From Streptomyces sp. NBC_00572 (GTDB lineage Bacteria; Actinomycetota; Actinomycetes; Streptomycetales; Streptomycetaceae), in assembly GCF_026341815.1 (NCBI RefSeq), contig NZ_JAPENX010000001.1, forward strand, positions 2,542,001 through 2,606,000: a DNA stretch of 64,000 nucleotides, read 5' to 3'. How positions within the stretch are numbered: the stretch's first letter is position 1; each line of letters begins with the position of its first letter. The position numbers and the translations under genes were made by a program. Of this stretch, positions 16,894 through 25,266 are shown one piece after another. A model generated the notes under the pieces. That model made no database searches, had not been told where the DNA came from, and saw only the letters and a program-made list of their open reading frames with translations.

Positions 16894-18072
16894 ATGGCCG
16901 TCATGACACGACCGCTGCTCAACCGCCGCCTCGCCGAGTTCGGAACGACGATCTTCGCCGAGATGTCCGCGCTCGCCGCCAGGACCGGGTCGATCAACCT
17001 GGGCCAGGGCTTCCCCGACACCGACGGCCCCGAGGAGATCCGGGAAGCCGCGGTCCGCGCGCTGCGGGACGGCCGGGGCAACCAGTACCCGCCCGGCCCC
17101 GGCGTCCCCGAGCTGCGGTCGGCGATCGCCGACCACCAGCGGGAGCGGTACGGCCTCACGTACGACCCGGACGCGGAGGTGCTCGTCACCGCGGGCGCCA
17201 CCGAGGCGATCGCGGCGGCGCTGCTCGCGCTGGTCGAACCGGGCGACGAGGTGATCGCCCTGGAGCCGTACTACGACTCGTACGCCGCCTGTGTCGCGAT
17301 GGCCGGCGGGACCAGGGTCCCCGTCACCCTGCGCCCCCACGAGGGCTCCTACCTCCTCGACCTGGACGAGCTGCGGGCCGCCGTCACCGACCGGACCCGG
17401 CTGATCCTCCTCAACACCCCGCACAACCCGACCGGCACCGTCCTCACCCGGGCCGAGCTGACCGCCGTCGCCGAGCTGGCGATCGAGCGGGACCTGCTCG
17501 TCGTCACCGACGAGGTGTACGAGCACCTGGTCTTCGACGACGCCGAGCACCTGCCGATCGCGAGCCTGCCCGGGATGCGGGAGCGCACGGTCACCATCGG
17601 CTCGGCCGGCAAGACGTTCTCGTTCACCGGCTGGAAGGTCGGCTGGATCACCGCGAGCCCCGAGCTGACCTCCGCGGTCCGCTCGGCCAAGCAGTTCCTC
17701 ACGTACGTGTCGTCCGGCCCGTTCCAGTACGCGATCGCCGAGGCGCTCCGCCTGCCCGCCACGTACTTCGACACCCTCCGCGCGGAGCTCGCGGCCAAGC
17801 GGGACCTGCTGAGCGACGGCCTCGCGGAGGCGGGCTTCGAGGTCTACCGCCCGGCGGGCACCTACTTCGTCACCACCGACATCCGCTCCCTCGGCGCCGA
17901 GGACGGCTTCGCCTTCTGCCGCTCGCTGCCGGAGCGCGCCGGTGTCGTCGCCATCCCCAACGCCGTCTTCTACGACGACCGCGAGGCCGGCGCCCCCTTC
18001 GTCCGCTTCGCCTTCTGCAAGAAGACCGAGGTCCTGGAGGAGGCCGTCTCCCGCCTCAAGCGCCTGGCCTGA
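16894..18072 (+). CDS. class I/II PLP aminotransferase (DapC/kynurenine aminotransferase-like)
   Basis: A 392-residue fold-type I aminotransferase. Motifs: INLGQGFPDTDGP near the N-terminus, AGATEAIAAALLA, NTPHNPTGTVL, TDEVYEHLVFD, the PLP lysine in TIGSAGKTFSFTGWKVGW, and the C-terminal carboxylate-binding arginine in PFVRFAFCK. This GQGFPD/GK(T)FS pattern is shared by methionine or kynurenine aminotransferases (YbdL/KAT type) and by actinobacterial N-succinyldiaminopimelate aminotransferases (DapC type); sequence alone does not separate them. The kyn genes 12 kb away make kynurenine a conceivable substrate, but there is no operon link. A strong bidirectional terminator follows. Confidence 0.88.
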   Translation: MAVMTRPLLNRRLAEFGTTIFAEMSALAARTGSINLGQGFPDTDGPEEIREAAVRALRDGRGNQYPPGPGVPELRSAIADHQRERYGLTYDPDAEVLVTAGATEAIAAALLALVEPGDEVIALEPYYDSYAACVAMAGGTRVPVTLRPHEGSYLLDLDELRAAVTDRTRLILLNTPHNPTGTVLTRAELTAVAELAIERDLLVVTDEVYEHLVFDDAEHLPIASLPGMRERTVTIGSAGKTFSFTGWKVGWITASPELTSAVRSAKQFLTYVSSGPFQYAIAEALRLPATYFDTLRAELAAKRDLLSDGLAEAGFEVYRPAGTYFVTTDIRSLGAEDGFAFCRSLPERAGVVAIPNAVFYDDREAGAPFVRFAFCKKTEVLEEAVSRLKRLA

Positions 18073-18094
18073 ACCTTCCCCCGCGCACACGGCG

Positions 18095-18128
18095 AGAGCC
18101 CGGCTTCCCACAGGGGAAACCGGGCTCT
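18095..18128. terminator. bidirectional terminator between convergent genes
   Basis: AGAGCCCGG (18095-18103) pairs with CCGGGCTCT (18120-18128). After one mismatch the stem extends with TTCCC/GGGAA. It serves the aminotransferase (plus) and the YbjN gene (minus). Confidence 0.85.
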
Positions 18129-18175
18129 GCACCGAGTCGGGTACCGGGTCGGGACCGGGTCGGGTGCGGGGAGGC

Positions 18176-18712
18176 TCAGGCCTCCTCGTCGCCCTCGGCC
18201 TTCTCCTCGGGGGACTCCAGGCCGAACTGCTCCACGACCCACTTGTCGAACTCGATGGAGGCGCGGACCCAGCTGACCGTGGAGGACACGAAGTGCTCCA
18301 GGGCGACGCCGGTGCCGATCAGCATCTGGGCCTCACCGATGAGGCGGAGGGTGGCGGAGCCGTCCTCCTCCTCGTGCAGGTGCGTGTAGACCTTGGGCCA
18401 CAGGGTGCGGCGGTTCCAGTCGTCGATCGCGTCGAGAACCTTGGCGCGGTCGTCGGCGGAGTGCGGGCGGTCGTAGAACGTCCGCACCGAGAAGACCTGC
18501 TGCTCGCCTTCGCCGCGGAACATGAAGTACGTGCGGAATTCCTCCCACGGCGCCGCGAGGTCACCCTCGTCGTCGACGACGTACTTCAGCTCCATCTGCT
18601 CGAGAAGCTGCTTGACGAGGTCCTGGTCGGGGACGACGGGGCCCGCCGGTCCTGCGGCCTGAGGCTGGGGCTGGCCCCCGAAATTCGGAATCGAGGACGG
18701 GTCGATGCTCAC
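18176..18712 (-). CDS. YbjN domain-containing protein
   Basis: A soluble protein of about 178 residues with a YbjN-type fold (type III secretion chaperone-like). It has the conserved core FRGEGEQQVFSVRTFYDRP, WNRRTLWPKVYTH and LIGEAQMLIGTGV. YbjN proteins are regulators or sensors of unclear mechanism in bacteria; a direct role here is unknown. The GTG at 18712 (VSIDPSS) is preferred because AAGGGA lies 8 nt upstream. An upstream in-frame ATG at 18754 has no ribosome binding site. It is divergent from a small membrane-protein gene and convergent with the aminotransferase. Confidence 0.8.
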   Translation of the reverse strand: MSIDPSSIPNFGGQPQPQAAGPAGPVVPDQDLVKQLLEQMELKYVVDDEGDLAAPWEEFRTYFMFRGEGEQQVFSVRTFYDRPHSADDRAKVLDAIDDWNRRTLWPKVYTHLHEEEDGSATLRLIGEAQMLIGTGVALEHFVSSTVSWVRASIEFDKWVVEQFGLESPEEKAEGDEEA

Positions 18713-18819
18713 CGTGTATTTCCCTTCGTACGGATGCTCGCCATCCTCCCCCATGCCGGGCGGTACGTGGCAACCCCCACCTCCCGCGATCCGCTGCGGG
18801 CTGACAAGATCTGGTCCTC

Positions 18820-19272
18820 ATGGGGGAGAAAACGGGGAAGAAGACCGGACCGGTGAAGCCACGCACATGGACCTGGGTGTGGGTCTCGGCGGCGGTGACC
18901 GTGTTCTGCGGCGGGCCGGTGGCCGTACTGGCCTGGGGCGCGATGGCCTGGAGCGAGATCGGTGAGTCGAAACCGGTCGACTGCGCCGAGGTGATGACGT
19001 TCGCGCGGGGAAGCCTCCCGGTGAGCGCCGAGGACGCCCGCTGCACGGCGGCCCACTGGCAGGACACCCAGGCCACAGCCGAGTTCCGGATGCCACGCTC
19101 CGAGCTCGGGGGGTGGCTGGAAGCGACCTACCCGACGGGCGAGCCCTCGTTCTCCTGCGAGGAGGACCGGTGCGTGGACGTGTCGTTCGACGAAGCGCTG
19201 TACGTGCACCTGCGGGTCACGTACGAGGACGGCGACACCGCCCTCGTACGTGTCCGGGCCTTCGACAACTGA
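18820..19272 (+). CDS. small membrane-anchored extracytoplasmic protein of unknown function
   Basis: A 150-residue protein with a basic N-terminus (GEKTGKKTGPVKPR) and one hydrophobic segment (TWVWVSAAVTVFCGGPVAVLA), followed by an exported domain. That domain has four cysteines (DCAEV, ARCTAA, SFSCEEDRCVDV) that could form two disulphides. No recognised family. Its stop abuts the convergent clpB stop by 1 nt with no terminator between, so the two transcripts must overlap at their 3' ends. Confidence 0.7.
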   Translation: MGEKTGKKTGPVKPRTWTWVWVSAAVTVFCGGPVAVLAWGAMAWSEIGESKPVDCAEVMTFARGSLPVSAEDARCTAAHWQDTQATAEFRMPRSELGGWLEATYPTGEPSFSCEEDRCVDVSFDEALYVHLRVTYEDGDTALVRVRAFDN

Positions 19273-19273
19273 G

Positions 19274-21865
19274 CTACCGCGCCGGGCCCACGATCAGACC
19301 GTCCTCGAAGCGGTCCACGCGGACCGTGTCGCCGTCCTGGACCTCTCCCGCGAGGATCTCCTTGGCGAGCCGGTCGCCGATCGCCGTCTGGATGAGGCGG
19401 CGCAGCGGCCGGGCGCCGTACGCCGGGTCGTTGCCCTCCTCGGCGAGCCACTCCAGGGCCTCCGGGGTGACGTCCAGGGTGAGCCGGCGCTCGGCGAGCC
19501 GCTTGGCGAGCCGGTCGATCTGGAGCCGGGCGATCCGGCCCAGCTCGGCCCGGTCGAGGGCGGAGAAGACCACGAGGTCGTCGAGCCGGTTCAGGAACTC
19601 CGGCTTGAAGCTCGCCCTGACGACGTCCAGGACCTGCTGCTTCTTCACGTCCTCCGAGGTCAGCGGGTCGACGAGGTACTGGCTGCCCAGGTTCGAGGTG
19701 AGGATCAGGATGGTGTTGCGGAAGTCCACCGTCCGCCCCTGCCCGTCGGTCAGCCGTCCGTCGTCCAGGACCTGGAGCAGGACGTCGAAGACCTCCGGAT
19801 GCGCCTTCTCCACCTCGTCGAGCAGGACCACGCTGTACGGACGGCGGCGGACCGCCTCCGTGAGCTGGCCGCCCTCCTCGTAGCCGACGTAGCCGGGAGG
19901 CGCGCCGACCAGCCGGGCGACGCTGTGCTTCTCGCCGTACTCCGACATGTCGATGCGGATCATGGCCCGCTCGTCGTCGAAGAGGAAGTCCGCGAGCGCC
20001 TTCGCCAGCTCCGTCTTGCCGACGCCGGTGGGGCCGAGGAAGAGGAAGGAACCGGTGGGGCGGTCGGGGTCGGCGATGCCCGCGCGGGTGCGGCGCACGG
20101 CGTCGGAGACGGCCTGGACGGCCTCGGACTGGCCGATCAGCCGCCGGCCGAGCTCCTCCTCCATGCGGAGCAGCTTCTGCGTCTCGCCCTCCAGGAGGCG
20201 GCCGGCGGGGATGCCGGTCCAGGCGCCGACGACGTCCGCGATGTCGTCGGGGCCGACCTCCTCCTTGACCATGGTGTCCTTGCTGGACTCCTGCTGGGCC
20301 TCGGCCTCGCTCGCCTCCTCCAGCTCCCGCTCCAGGGCCGGGATCTCGCCGTAGAGCAGCTTGGAGGCGGTGTCGAAGTCGCCGTCGCGCTGGGCGCGCT
20401 CGGCGCGGCCGCGGGTCTCGTCGAGGCGCTCCTTCAGCTCGCCGACCCGGTTGAGTGACTGCTTCTCCTTCTCCCAGCGGGCGGTGAGGCCGCGCAGCTC
20501 CTCCTCGCGGTCGGCGAGGTCGCGCCGCAGCTTCTCCAGGCGCTGCTTGCTGGCCGCGTCCGTCTCGTTCTTCAGGGCCAGCTCCTCCATGCGGAGCCGG
20601 TCCACGGAGCGCTGGAGCTCGTCGATCTCGACGGGCGAGGAGTCGATCTCCATGCGGAGCCGGGAGGCGGCCTCGTCGACGAGGTCGATGGCCTTGTCGG
20701 GGAGGAAGCGGGAGGTGATGTACCGGTCGGAGAGGGTCGCGGCGGCCACCAGCGCGGAGTCGTTGATCTGCACCTTGTGGTGGGCCTCGTACCGGCCCTT
20801 GAGGCCGCGGAGGATCGCGATGGTGTCCTCGACGGTGGGTTCGGCGACCAGGACCTGCTGGAAGCGGCGCTCCAGGGCGGGGTCCTTCTCGATCCGCTCG
20901 CGGTACTCGTCGAGGGTGGTCGCGCCGACCATCCGCAGCTCGCCGCGGGCCAGCATGGGCTTGAGCATGTTGCCCGCGTCCATGGAGGAGTCGCCGCCGG
21001 CGCCCGCGCCGACGACCGTGTGCAGCTCGTCGATGAAGGTGATGATCTGGCCGTCGCTGGCCTTGATCTCGGAGAGGACGGTCTTGAGCCGCTCCTCGAA
21101 CTCGCCGCGGTACTTGGCTCCGGCGACCATCGCGCCGAGGTCGAGCGAGACCAGCCTCTTGTTCTTCAGCGACTCGGGTACGTCGCCCTTCACGATCCGC
21201 TGGGCGAGGCCCTCGACGACGGCGGTCTTGCCGACGCCGGGCTCACCGATGAGGACCGGGTTGTTCTTGGTGCGGCGGGACAGCACCTGCACGACGCGGC
21301 GGATCTCGTGGTCGCGGCCGATGACCGGGTCCAGCTTGCCCTCGCGCGCGGCGGCCGTGAAGTCCGTACCGAACTTCTCCAGCGCCTTGTACTGCCCCTC
21401 CGGGTCGGGTGTGGTCACCCGGCGTCCTCCCCTGCTCTTCTCGAAGGCGTCGAGCAGCTTCGGTGCGCTCGCGCCCTGCCGGTCGAGGATCTCACCGGCC
21501 TGGCCGCCCTTGGCCGCGATCGCGATGAGGAGGTGCTCGGTGGACAGGTAGTCGTCGCCGAGCTCCTTGGCCTGCCGGTCGGCGTCGGCGATGACCGCGA
21601 GGAACTCGCGGCTGGGCTGCGGGGGCGCGACCGTGGACCCGGTGACGCTCGGCAGAGCGGCGAGCAGCCGCTCCGCACCGGCCCGGACGACCGCTTGGTC
21701 GGCCTCGACGGCGGCGAGCAGGTCGGTGATGTTCTCGTTGTCCTGACCGGTGAGCAGTGCGAGCAGAAGGTGGGCGGGGGTCAGGTCGGCGTGCCCTTCG
21801 GACACGGCGCGGCTGCTGGCCGCGTTGATCGCGTCCCGGCTCCGGTTGGTCAGTTCGGCGTCCAC
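19274..21865 (-). CDS. clpB: ATP-dependent disaggregase ClpB
   Basis: A full-length ClpB (863 residues) of the Hsp100 family, resolving protein aggregates together with DnaK, DnaJ and GrpE. Order: Clp N domain (1-145), AAA1 with Walker [10 protein letters not shown] at 207-215, the long coiled-coil M domain (about 400-520, rich in Arg/Glu/Leu), AAA2 with Walker [10 protein letters not shown] and the sensor/arginine-finger region, and the C-terminal D2-small domain. It lacks a ClpP-binding loop. The start is GTG at 21865 with GGAGG 10 nt upstream. A HAIR operator 65 nt upstream places it under HspR, encoded 3 kb away. Confidence 0.97.
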   Translation of the reverse strand: MDAELTNRSRDAINAASSRAVSEGHADLTPAHLLLALLTGQDNENITDLLAAVEADQAVVRAGAERLLAALPSVTGSTVAPPQPSREFLAVIADADRQAKELGDDYLSTEHLLIAIAAKGGQAGEILDRQGASAPKLLDAFEKSRGGRRVTTPDPEGQYKALEKFGTDFTAAAREGKLDPVIGRDHEIRRVVQVLSRRTKNNPVLIGEPGVGKTAVVEGLAQRIVKGDVPESLKNKRLVSLDLGAMVAGAKYRGEFEERLKTVLSEIKASDGQIITFIDELHTVVGAGAGGDSSMDAGNMLKPMLARGELRMVGATTLDEYRERIEKDPALERRFQQVLVAEPTVEDTIAILRGLKGRYEAHHKVQINDSALVAAATLSDRYITSRFLPDKAIDLVDEAASRLRMEIDSSPVEIDELQRSVDRLRMEELALKNETDAASKQRLEKLRRDLADREEELRGLTARWEKEKQSLNRVGELKERLDETRGRAERAQRDGDFDTASKLLYGEIPALERELEEASEAEAQQESSKDTMVKEEVGPDDIADVVGAWTGIPAGRLLEGETQKLLRMEEELGRRLIGQSEAVQAVSDAVRRTRAGIADPDRPTGSFLFLGPTGVGKTELAKALADFLFDDERAMIRIDMSEYGEKHSVARLVGAPPGYVGYEEGGQLTEAVRRRPYSVVLLDEVEKAHPEVFDVLLQVLDDGRLTDGQGRTVDFRNTILILTSNLGSQYLVDPLTSEDVKKQQVLDVVRASFKPEFLNRLDDLVVFSALDRAELGRIARLQIDRLAKRLAERRLTLDVTPEALEWLAEEGNDPAYGARPLRRLIQTAIGDRLAKEILAGEVQDGDTVRVDRFEDGLIVGPAR

Positions 21866-21929
21866 GTGCGGTGTTCCTCCTGGGGTTTCGCGGGTCCTCT
21901 CCCTTTATGACTCCTCCAGGGTACACAAA

Positions 21930-21950
21930 GTTGAGTCGGTTCCGCTCAAG
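21930..21950. promoter_or_regulatory. HAIR operator (HspR binding) upstream of clpB
   Basis: GTTGAGT-N7-GCTCAAG matches the HAIR consensus CTTGAGT-N7-ACTCAAG at 12 of 14 positions, in the clpB promoter region. Known actinobacterial HspR represses clpB through such sites. Confidence 0.85.
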
Positions 21951-21987
21951 GTTTCGGAGGGAGCTCTGCCCCGGGTAGTTTCCGTGC

Positions 21988-22392
21988 ATGGCGACCGACC
22001 CGAGGAACCCCTCCGACTCGTACCTCAGCTTCTGGCGCGAGTACCACATGTGCACCCTGACCACCCCGCGCCCGGACGGCACTCCGCACGTCGTGGCGGT
22101 GGGCGTCACCTACGACCCCGAGGGCGGATACGCCCGGGTCATCACCAACAAGCACAGCCGGAAGGTCGCCAACGTGCTGGCGGCGGGCGCGGACGGCGCG
22201 CGGGTCGCGGTCTGCCAGGTCGACAAGGGGCGCTGGGCCACCCTGGAGGGCGTCGCACGCATCCGTACGGAGGCGGAGGTCGTCGCGGACGCGGTGGCGC
22301 GCTACGCGGAGCGCTACGGGCGCACGCCGGCCGAGAACCCGGACCGGGTCGTCATCGAGATCACCCTCACCCGGGCGATGGGCCGCGCCTGA
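21988..22392 (+). CDS. PPOX-class, probably F420-dependent, flavin/deazaflavin-binding protein
   Basis: A 134-residue split-barrel protein of the pyridoxamine 5'-phosphate oxidase-like superfamily. It has the opening WREYHMCTLTTPRPDGTPHVVAVG, RVITNKHSRKVANV, and a WATLEGVARI strand. The size and pattern match actinobacterial PPOX proteins that often bind cofactor F420 instead of FMN; the cofactor choice is not certain. It is divergent from clpB across a 122-nt region containing HAIR, so HspR could influence it as well. Two hairpins follow the stop codon. Substrate unknown. Confidence 0.8.
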   Translation: MATDPRNPSDSYLSFWREYHMCTLTTPRPDGTPHVVAVGVTYDPEGGYARVITNKHSRKVANVLAAGADGARVAVCQVDKGRWATLEGVARIRTEAEVVADAVARYAERYGRTPAENPDRVVIEITLTRAMGRA

Positions 22393-22418
22393 GGAACGTA
22401 CCCCTCCCGTACGGGAAG

Positions 22419-22452
22419 GCCCGGATGATCCCCGCTACGGGAAAATCCGGGC
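22419..22452 (+). terminator. hairpin downstream of the PPOX gene
   Basis: GCCCGGAT (22419-22426) pairs with ATCCGGGC (22445-22452). It is the first of two consecutive hairpins after the PPOX gene. Confidence 0.6.
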
Positions 22453-22460
22453 AGCACAAC

Positions 22461-22493
22461 GGCGCCATCGCGTTTCAGGTCCGCGATGGCGCC
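22461..22493. terminator. strong hairpin between the convergent PPOX and Rieske-like genes
   Basis: GGCGCCATCGC (22461-22471) pairs perfectly with GCGATGGCGCC (22483-22493) around an 11-nt loop. Likely bidirectional terminator for the converging transcripts. Confidence 0.8.
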
Positions 22494-22541
22494 GCTGTGT
22501 GGGGGAAGTGCTTGAGCGATCTACAACGACGGGGGAATCGC

Positions 22542-22862
22542 TCAGGCACTGCGGGGGGTGGCGGTGATGGTCTCGGGCTCGATCAGCTGGTGGTCCCGCT
22601 GGTCGAGATTGACGAAGATCATGCCGTACCGGATGGCACAGCGGATGGGCTGTGGGGCGCCGCGGGGACGGCGGAGGCAGCGGTAGGCGCGGACGTCCTC
22701 GTCCTGCTCCCGTGCCACCACGATCGGCTCTCCGAAGAGGGTGATCTTCAACGCGTCGCCACGGTGGGGGATTGCCGTGGCGAGGTCGACGAAGTGCCAC
22801 CCGGACCGGTAGGCCGAAGCCATCTCCCGGCGGAACCTGGGGTCGTCCGGCGGCACGGTCAC
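22542..22862 (-). CDS. Rieske-like protein with degenerate iron-sulfur ligands
   Basis: A 106-residue protein resembling the Rieske domain of ring-hydroxylating oxygenases. It has a WHFVDLATAIPHRGDALKIT start, then LFGEPIVVAREQDEDVRAYRC, RRPRGAPQ, and a terminal CAIRYGMIFVNLD. In a true Rieske centre the pattern is CxH...CxxH; here the first is CLRR and the second CAIR, so both iron-ligand histidines are replaced by arginine and a 2Fe-2S cluster is not expected. The start is a GTG that overlaps the TGA of the upstream repeat-peptide gene (GTGA, 4 nt), a strong sign of translational coupling. It may bind the peptide product; this is inference. Confidence 0.7.
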   Translation of the reverse strand: MTVPPDDPRFRREMASAYRSGWHFVDLATAIPHRGDALKITLFGEPIVVAREQDEDVRAYRCLRRPRGAPQPIRCAIRYGMIFVNLDQRDHQLIEPETITATPRSA

Positions 22863-23122
22863 GCGCCCGCGCCCTTGGGAGCGATCTCCCAGGAAGGCTC
22901 GGAAGGAGCGGCGACCACGACGTCCCTGGGAGCGATCTCCCACGAAGGCTCATCGGGTGCCGCCACCACGTCGTGCGCCGGAGCGATCTCCCACGAGGGC
23001 TCGCCCGGCCCCGCCACGGAATGCGCCGGGGTGCTCTCCCACGAGGGCTCGCCGACGGCGAGTGCGCCGAGAGCAGCCGCCGCAACGGCTATGGCGCTAA
23101 GTGCACGAACCATCCTGGTCAT
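22859..23122 (-). CDS. exported peptide with four EPSWE repeats (candidate multi-core precursor)
   Basis: An 87-residue peptide: an Ala-rich signal-like segment (MVRALSAIAVAAAALGALAV) followed by four repeats of 14-17 residues. The repeats start GEPSWESTP, GEPSWEIAP, DEPSWEIAP and SEPSWEIAP, separated by Ala/Val-rich spacers. Each repeat contains one Trp flanked by Glu. The ATG at 23122 is preceded by GGAG with 7-nt spacing; the ATG at 23113 is a less likely start. It is the first gene of a two-gene unit with the Rieske-like gene and is divergent from a LuxR-type regulator gene. The repeat design recalls multi-core peptide precursors or repeated signalling peptides. I do not recognise a described family. 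Confidence 0.7.
   Translation of the reverse strand: MTRMVRALSAIAVAAAALGALAVGEPSWESTPAHSVAGPGEPSWEIAPAHDVVAAPDEPSWEIAPRDVVVAAPSEPSWEIAPKGAGA
22878..23050 (-). repeat. four tandem coding repeats of about 50 bp
   Basis: A conserved unit beginning GGAGCGATCTCCCA (plus strand) occurs at 22878, 22929 and 22980, with a diverged copy at about 23029. Spacing is 49-51 nt. All copies lie in frame inside the EPSWE peptide gene and encode its repeats. Nucleotide conservation is high, suggesting recent duplication or gene conversion. Confidence 0.9.
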
Positions 23123-23250
23123 GGCCGATCTCCACCTCTTTTGATCACTACCTCCCCCCCGCGAATAAGACGATGGCTCACGCACGACCCTTTCCACCAG
23201 CCAAGCCGGGCATCATGTTCCTGTAATTCATGACCCTGAGGGGGGTGCAA

Positions 23251-24234
23251 ATGAGGCGAGAATGCGACGAGTCCGGTCATAAGCACAGTCACGGTGAACT
23301 ATGCGACGCGGGCAAGGAGCTCTATGCAAGCGCTCTCCGCATCGGCCGAATAGCCCGCGCCGACGCCGAAGCCGCCCCCTGCCTGAGGGAACTGTCCCTC
23401 CTGCACCCGGACCCGGACGACAGCCAGTGGCTGCGTCCCGTGCCGCCCTCGATCGCCCTCAACCAGCTCGTGCACCCCATCGAGCAGGAGATACAGGCCC
23501 GCCGGCAGCACGCGATAGCCCTCGCGGACGCTTTCGAGCCGTTCATGGCCATCCACACGCAGGACCCTTCCGGCGCCCAGGCGATCACGGTCCTCGAAGG
23601 CCTCAGCGTCATCAATGCCGCGCTGGACCGCGCCATCAACGAGTGCACCGAGGAACTCCTCACCATCCAGCCCGGCAGCGGCCGCCGCCCCGAGACCCTC
23701 GAAGCCGCCCTGCGCCGCATGGAACCGCTGCTCGACCGTGGTGTCCGGATGCGGACGCTCTACCAGCACACGGCACGGCACCATCCCGCCACGCTCGCCT
23801 ACGTCGAACGCGTCGCCCCCTACGGGCTGGACCTGCGCACCCTCGAAGAGATCGTCGACCGGCTGATCATCGTCGACCGCAAGGTCGCCTTCGTACCCGC
23901 GCGCAGCGACCGCCAGGTCGCCCTCGAACTCCGCCACGAGGGCCTCGTCCAGTACCTCGTCGGCGTCTTCGACCAGTTCTGGCTGCACGGAGTGCCCTGG
24001 GAGGACGAGATCCCCTACAGCCCCTCCGTGGACGGCATAGGCGGCGTCCAGCGCTCCATCGCCAAGCTCCTCGTCGAGGGCCATGTCGACGAGGCCATCG
24101 CCCGCCGCCTCGGCATGAACGTGCGCACCTGCCGCGCCCACATCGCCAAACTCGCCGCCGCCCTCGGCAGCGGCAGCCGGGCCCAGCTCGGCTATCTGAT
24201 CGCGCAGTCGGGCATCCTCGAAGGAGACAACTGA
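23251..24234 (+). CDS. LuxR-type helix-turn-helix transcriptional regulator
   Basis: A 327-residue regulator. The C-terminal 70 residues form a LuxR-type HTH: VQRSIAKLLVEGHVDEAIARRLGMNVRTCRAHIAKL. The long N-terminal part is helical and partly TrmB-like, with no receiver domain and no AAA+ motif. It includes a His/Cys-containing start (CDESGHKHSHGELCDAGK) that could bind metal. The start at 23251 is chosen because GAGGGGGG lies 5 nt upstream; an in-frame ATG at 23230 is possible. It is divergent from the repeat-peptide operon with a 128-nt shared region, so it is the obvious candidate regulator of that operon, perhaps responding to the peptide. Overlaps or abuts the next gene. Confidence 0.82.
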   Translation: MRRECDESGHKHSHGELCDAGKELYASALRIGRIARADAEAAPCLRELSLLHPDPDDSQWLRPVPPSIALNQLVHPIEQEIQARRQHAIALADAFEPFMAIHTQDPSGAQAITVLEGLSVINAALDRAINECTEELLTIQPGSGRRPETLEAALRRMEPLLDRGVRMRTLYQHTARHHPATLAYVERVAPYGLDLRTLEEIVDRLIIVDRKVAFVPARSDRQVALELRHEGLVQYLVGVFDQFWLHGVPWEDEIPYSPSVDGIGGVQRSIAKLLVEGHVDEAIARRLGMNVRTCRAHIAKLAAALGSGSRAQLGYLIAQSGILEGDN

Positions 24235-24278
24235 CCACCGAGACACCTGACCAGCGTCGAACGGGACAACCGACCACC

Positions 24279-24752
24279 GTGTACGTACAGATCGACCTCG
24301 ACGGGCCCGCCGGGACCCTCCGGGTCTCCGGGTACGAGCTGCCCACCGTGGAGCTCGTACGGGCCCCCGGGACCCGCCCCGACACCCACACGCCGATCGG
24401 CACCCGCAAGCCCGCGCTGCTGGCGCTGACGGTGGCCGGGGAACCCGCCGTCATCGAGCCGGCCCGCGCGCGGCTGCTGCGCCGCTCCTACCGCGTGGAC
24501 GTCCGCGTCGACGGCATCCGCTACCGGCTCGTCCCCTCCTCGCACGTGGACAGCCGGCTCACCCGGAACGGGAAGGCGCTCGGCACCCTGGAGTCCCCGG
24601 GGGACGGCACGGTCGACGCCGACTGGCACCCCGCCGCCGAACCCACCCCGCTCGACCGCGCCGTCGGCACCGCCCTCGCCGCCGCGTTCGGCACGGGTGC
24701 CGCGCCCTGGTGGGAGACCATCGGCGACATCGTGGCCGAACTCATCCCGTAG
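24279..24752 (+). CDS. conserved hypothetical protein
   Basis: A soluble protein of about 157 residues with no recognised family. It begins YVQIDLDGPAGTLRVSGYEL and has a beta-rich middle with basic segments (RARLLRRSYRVDVRVDGIRYRL), ending in an amphipathic helix (WWETIGDIVAELIP). The start is uncertain: the GTG at 24279 is used here, but the frame is open through the upstream regulator gene. A CTG at 24229, 4 nt after GGAG and overlapping the regulator stop, could couple the two genes. A 19-bp-arm terminator follows. Co-transcription with the LuxR-type gene makes it a possible member of the peptide locus. Confidence 0.6.
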   Translation: MYVQIDLDGPAGTLRVSGYELPTVELVRAPGTRPDTHTPIGTRKPALLALTVAGEPAVIEPARARLLRRSYRVDVRVDGIRYRLVPSSHVDSRLTRNGKALGTLESPGDGTVDADWHPAAEPTPLDRAVGTALAAAFGTGAAPWWETIGDIVAELIP

Positions 24753-24763
24753 ACCACCCCGTA

Positions 24764-24809
24764 CACGCGTGAAGCCCCCTCCGCTTCCACGGAGGGGGCT
24801 TCACGCGTG
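24764..24809. terminator. strong bidirectional terminator before hspR
   Basis: Perfect 19-nt arms (24764-24782 and 24791-24809) around an 8-nt loop. It serves the plus-strand hypothetical gene and the minus-strand hspR gene. Confidence 0.92.
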
Positions 24810-24815
24810 CGAGAA

Positions 24816-25262
24816 CTACTCGCCGGTGCGCTTCGGGCGCCAGACCACCAGCGCGCTCGCCTGCTGCACGTCCTGGTACGGCACCAGATCGCGCCGGTAG
24901 GAGGCGTGCACCTGGGCCTCGCGCTGCCGCATCGCCGCCGCCGCGCCGTCGACGGCCGCCGACAGCTCCGCGATCCGGCTCTGCAACGCCGCGACCTGGT
25001 TCTCCAGTTCGATGATCCGCTTGATTCCGGCCAGGTTGATGCCCTCGTCCTGCGACAGCTGCTGCACCTGACGGAGCAGCTCGATGTCACGGGCCGAGTA
25101 GCGCCGGCCACGACCGGCCGTACGGTCCGGGGAGACCAGACCGAGACGGTCGTACTGACGGAGGGTCTGCGGGTGCAGACCGGAGAGCTGGGCCGCCACC
25201 GAGATGACGTACACCGGCGACTCGTCGGTCAGTTCGTACGGATTGCGTCGGCGCCCGTCCAC
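24816..25262 (-). CDS. hspR: heat-shock repressor HspR (MerR family)
   Basis: A 148-residue MerR-type repressor. The N-terminal winged HTH reads VYVISVAAQLSGLHPQTLRQ followed by YDRLGLVSPDRT and RGRRYSARDIELLRQVQ, then a dimerisation helix and a hydrophilic C-terminal region. HspR represses dnaK and clpB operons by binding HAIR sites, using DnaK as co-repressor. Last gene of the dnaK-grpE-dnaJ-hspR operon; its GTG at 25262 follows the dnaJ stop by 4 nt with AAGGGAG upstream. HAIR sites are present before dnaK and clpB in this window, so both autoregulation and clpB control are encoded locally. Confidence 0.95.
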   Translation of the reverse strand: MDGRRRNPYELTDESPVYVISVAAQLSGLHPQTLRQYDRLGLVSPDRTAGRGRRYSARDIELLRQVQQLSQDEGINLAGIKRIIELENQVAALQSRIAELSAAVDGAAAAMRQREAQVHASYRRDLVPYQDVQQASALVVWRPKRTGE

Positions 25263-25266
25263 CGGG

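Noticed and set aside
22878..23050. Repeats possibly forming a CRISPR array
   Set aside because: The repeats are inside a coding frame, repeat and spacer both encode conserved peptide, and spacers are not unique. No cas genes are present.
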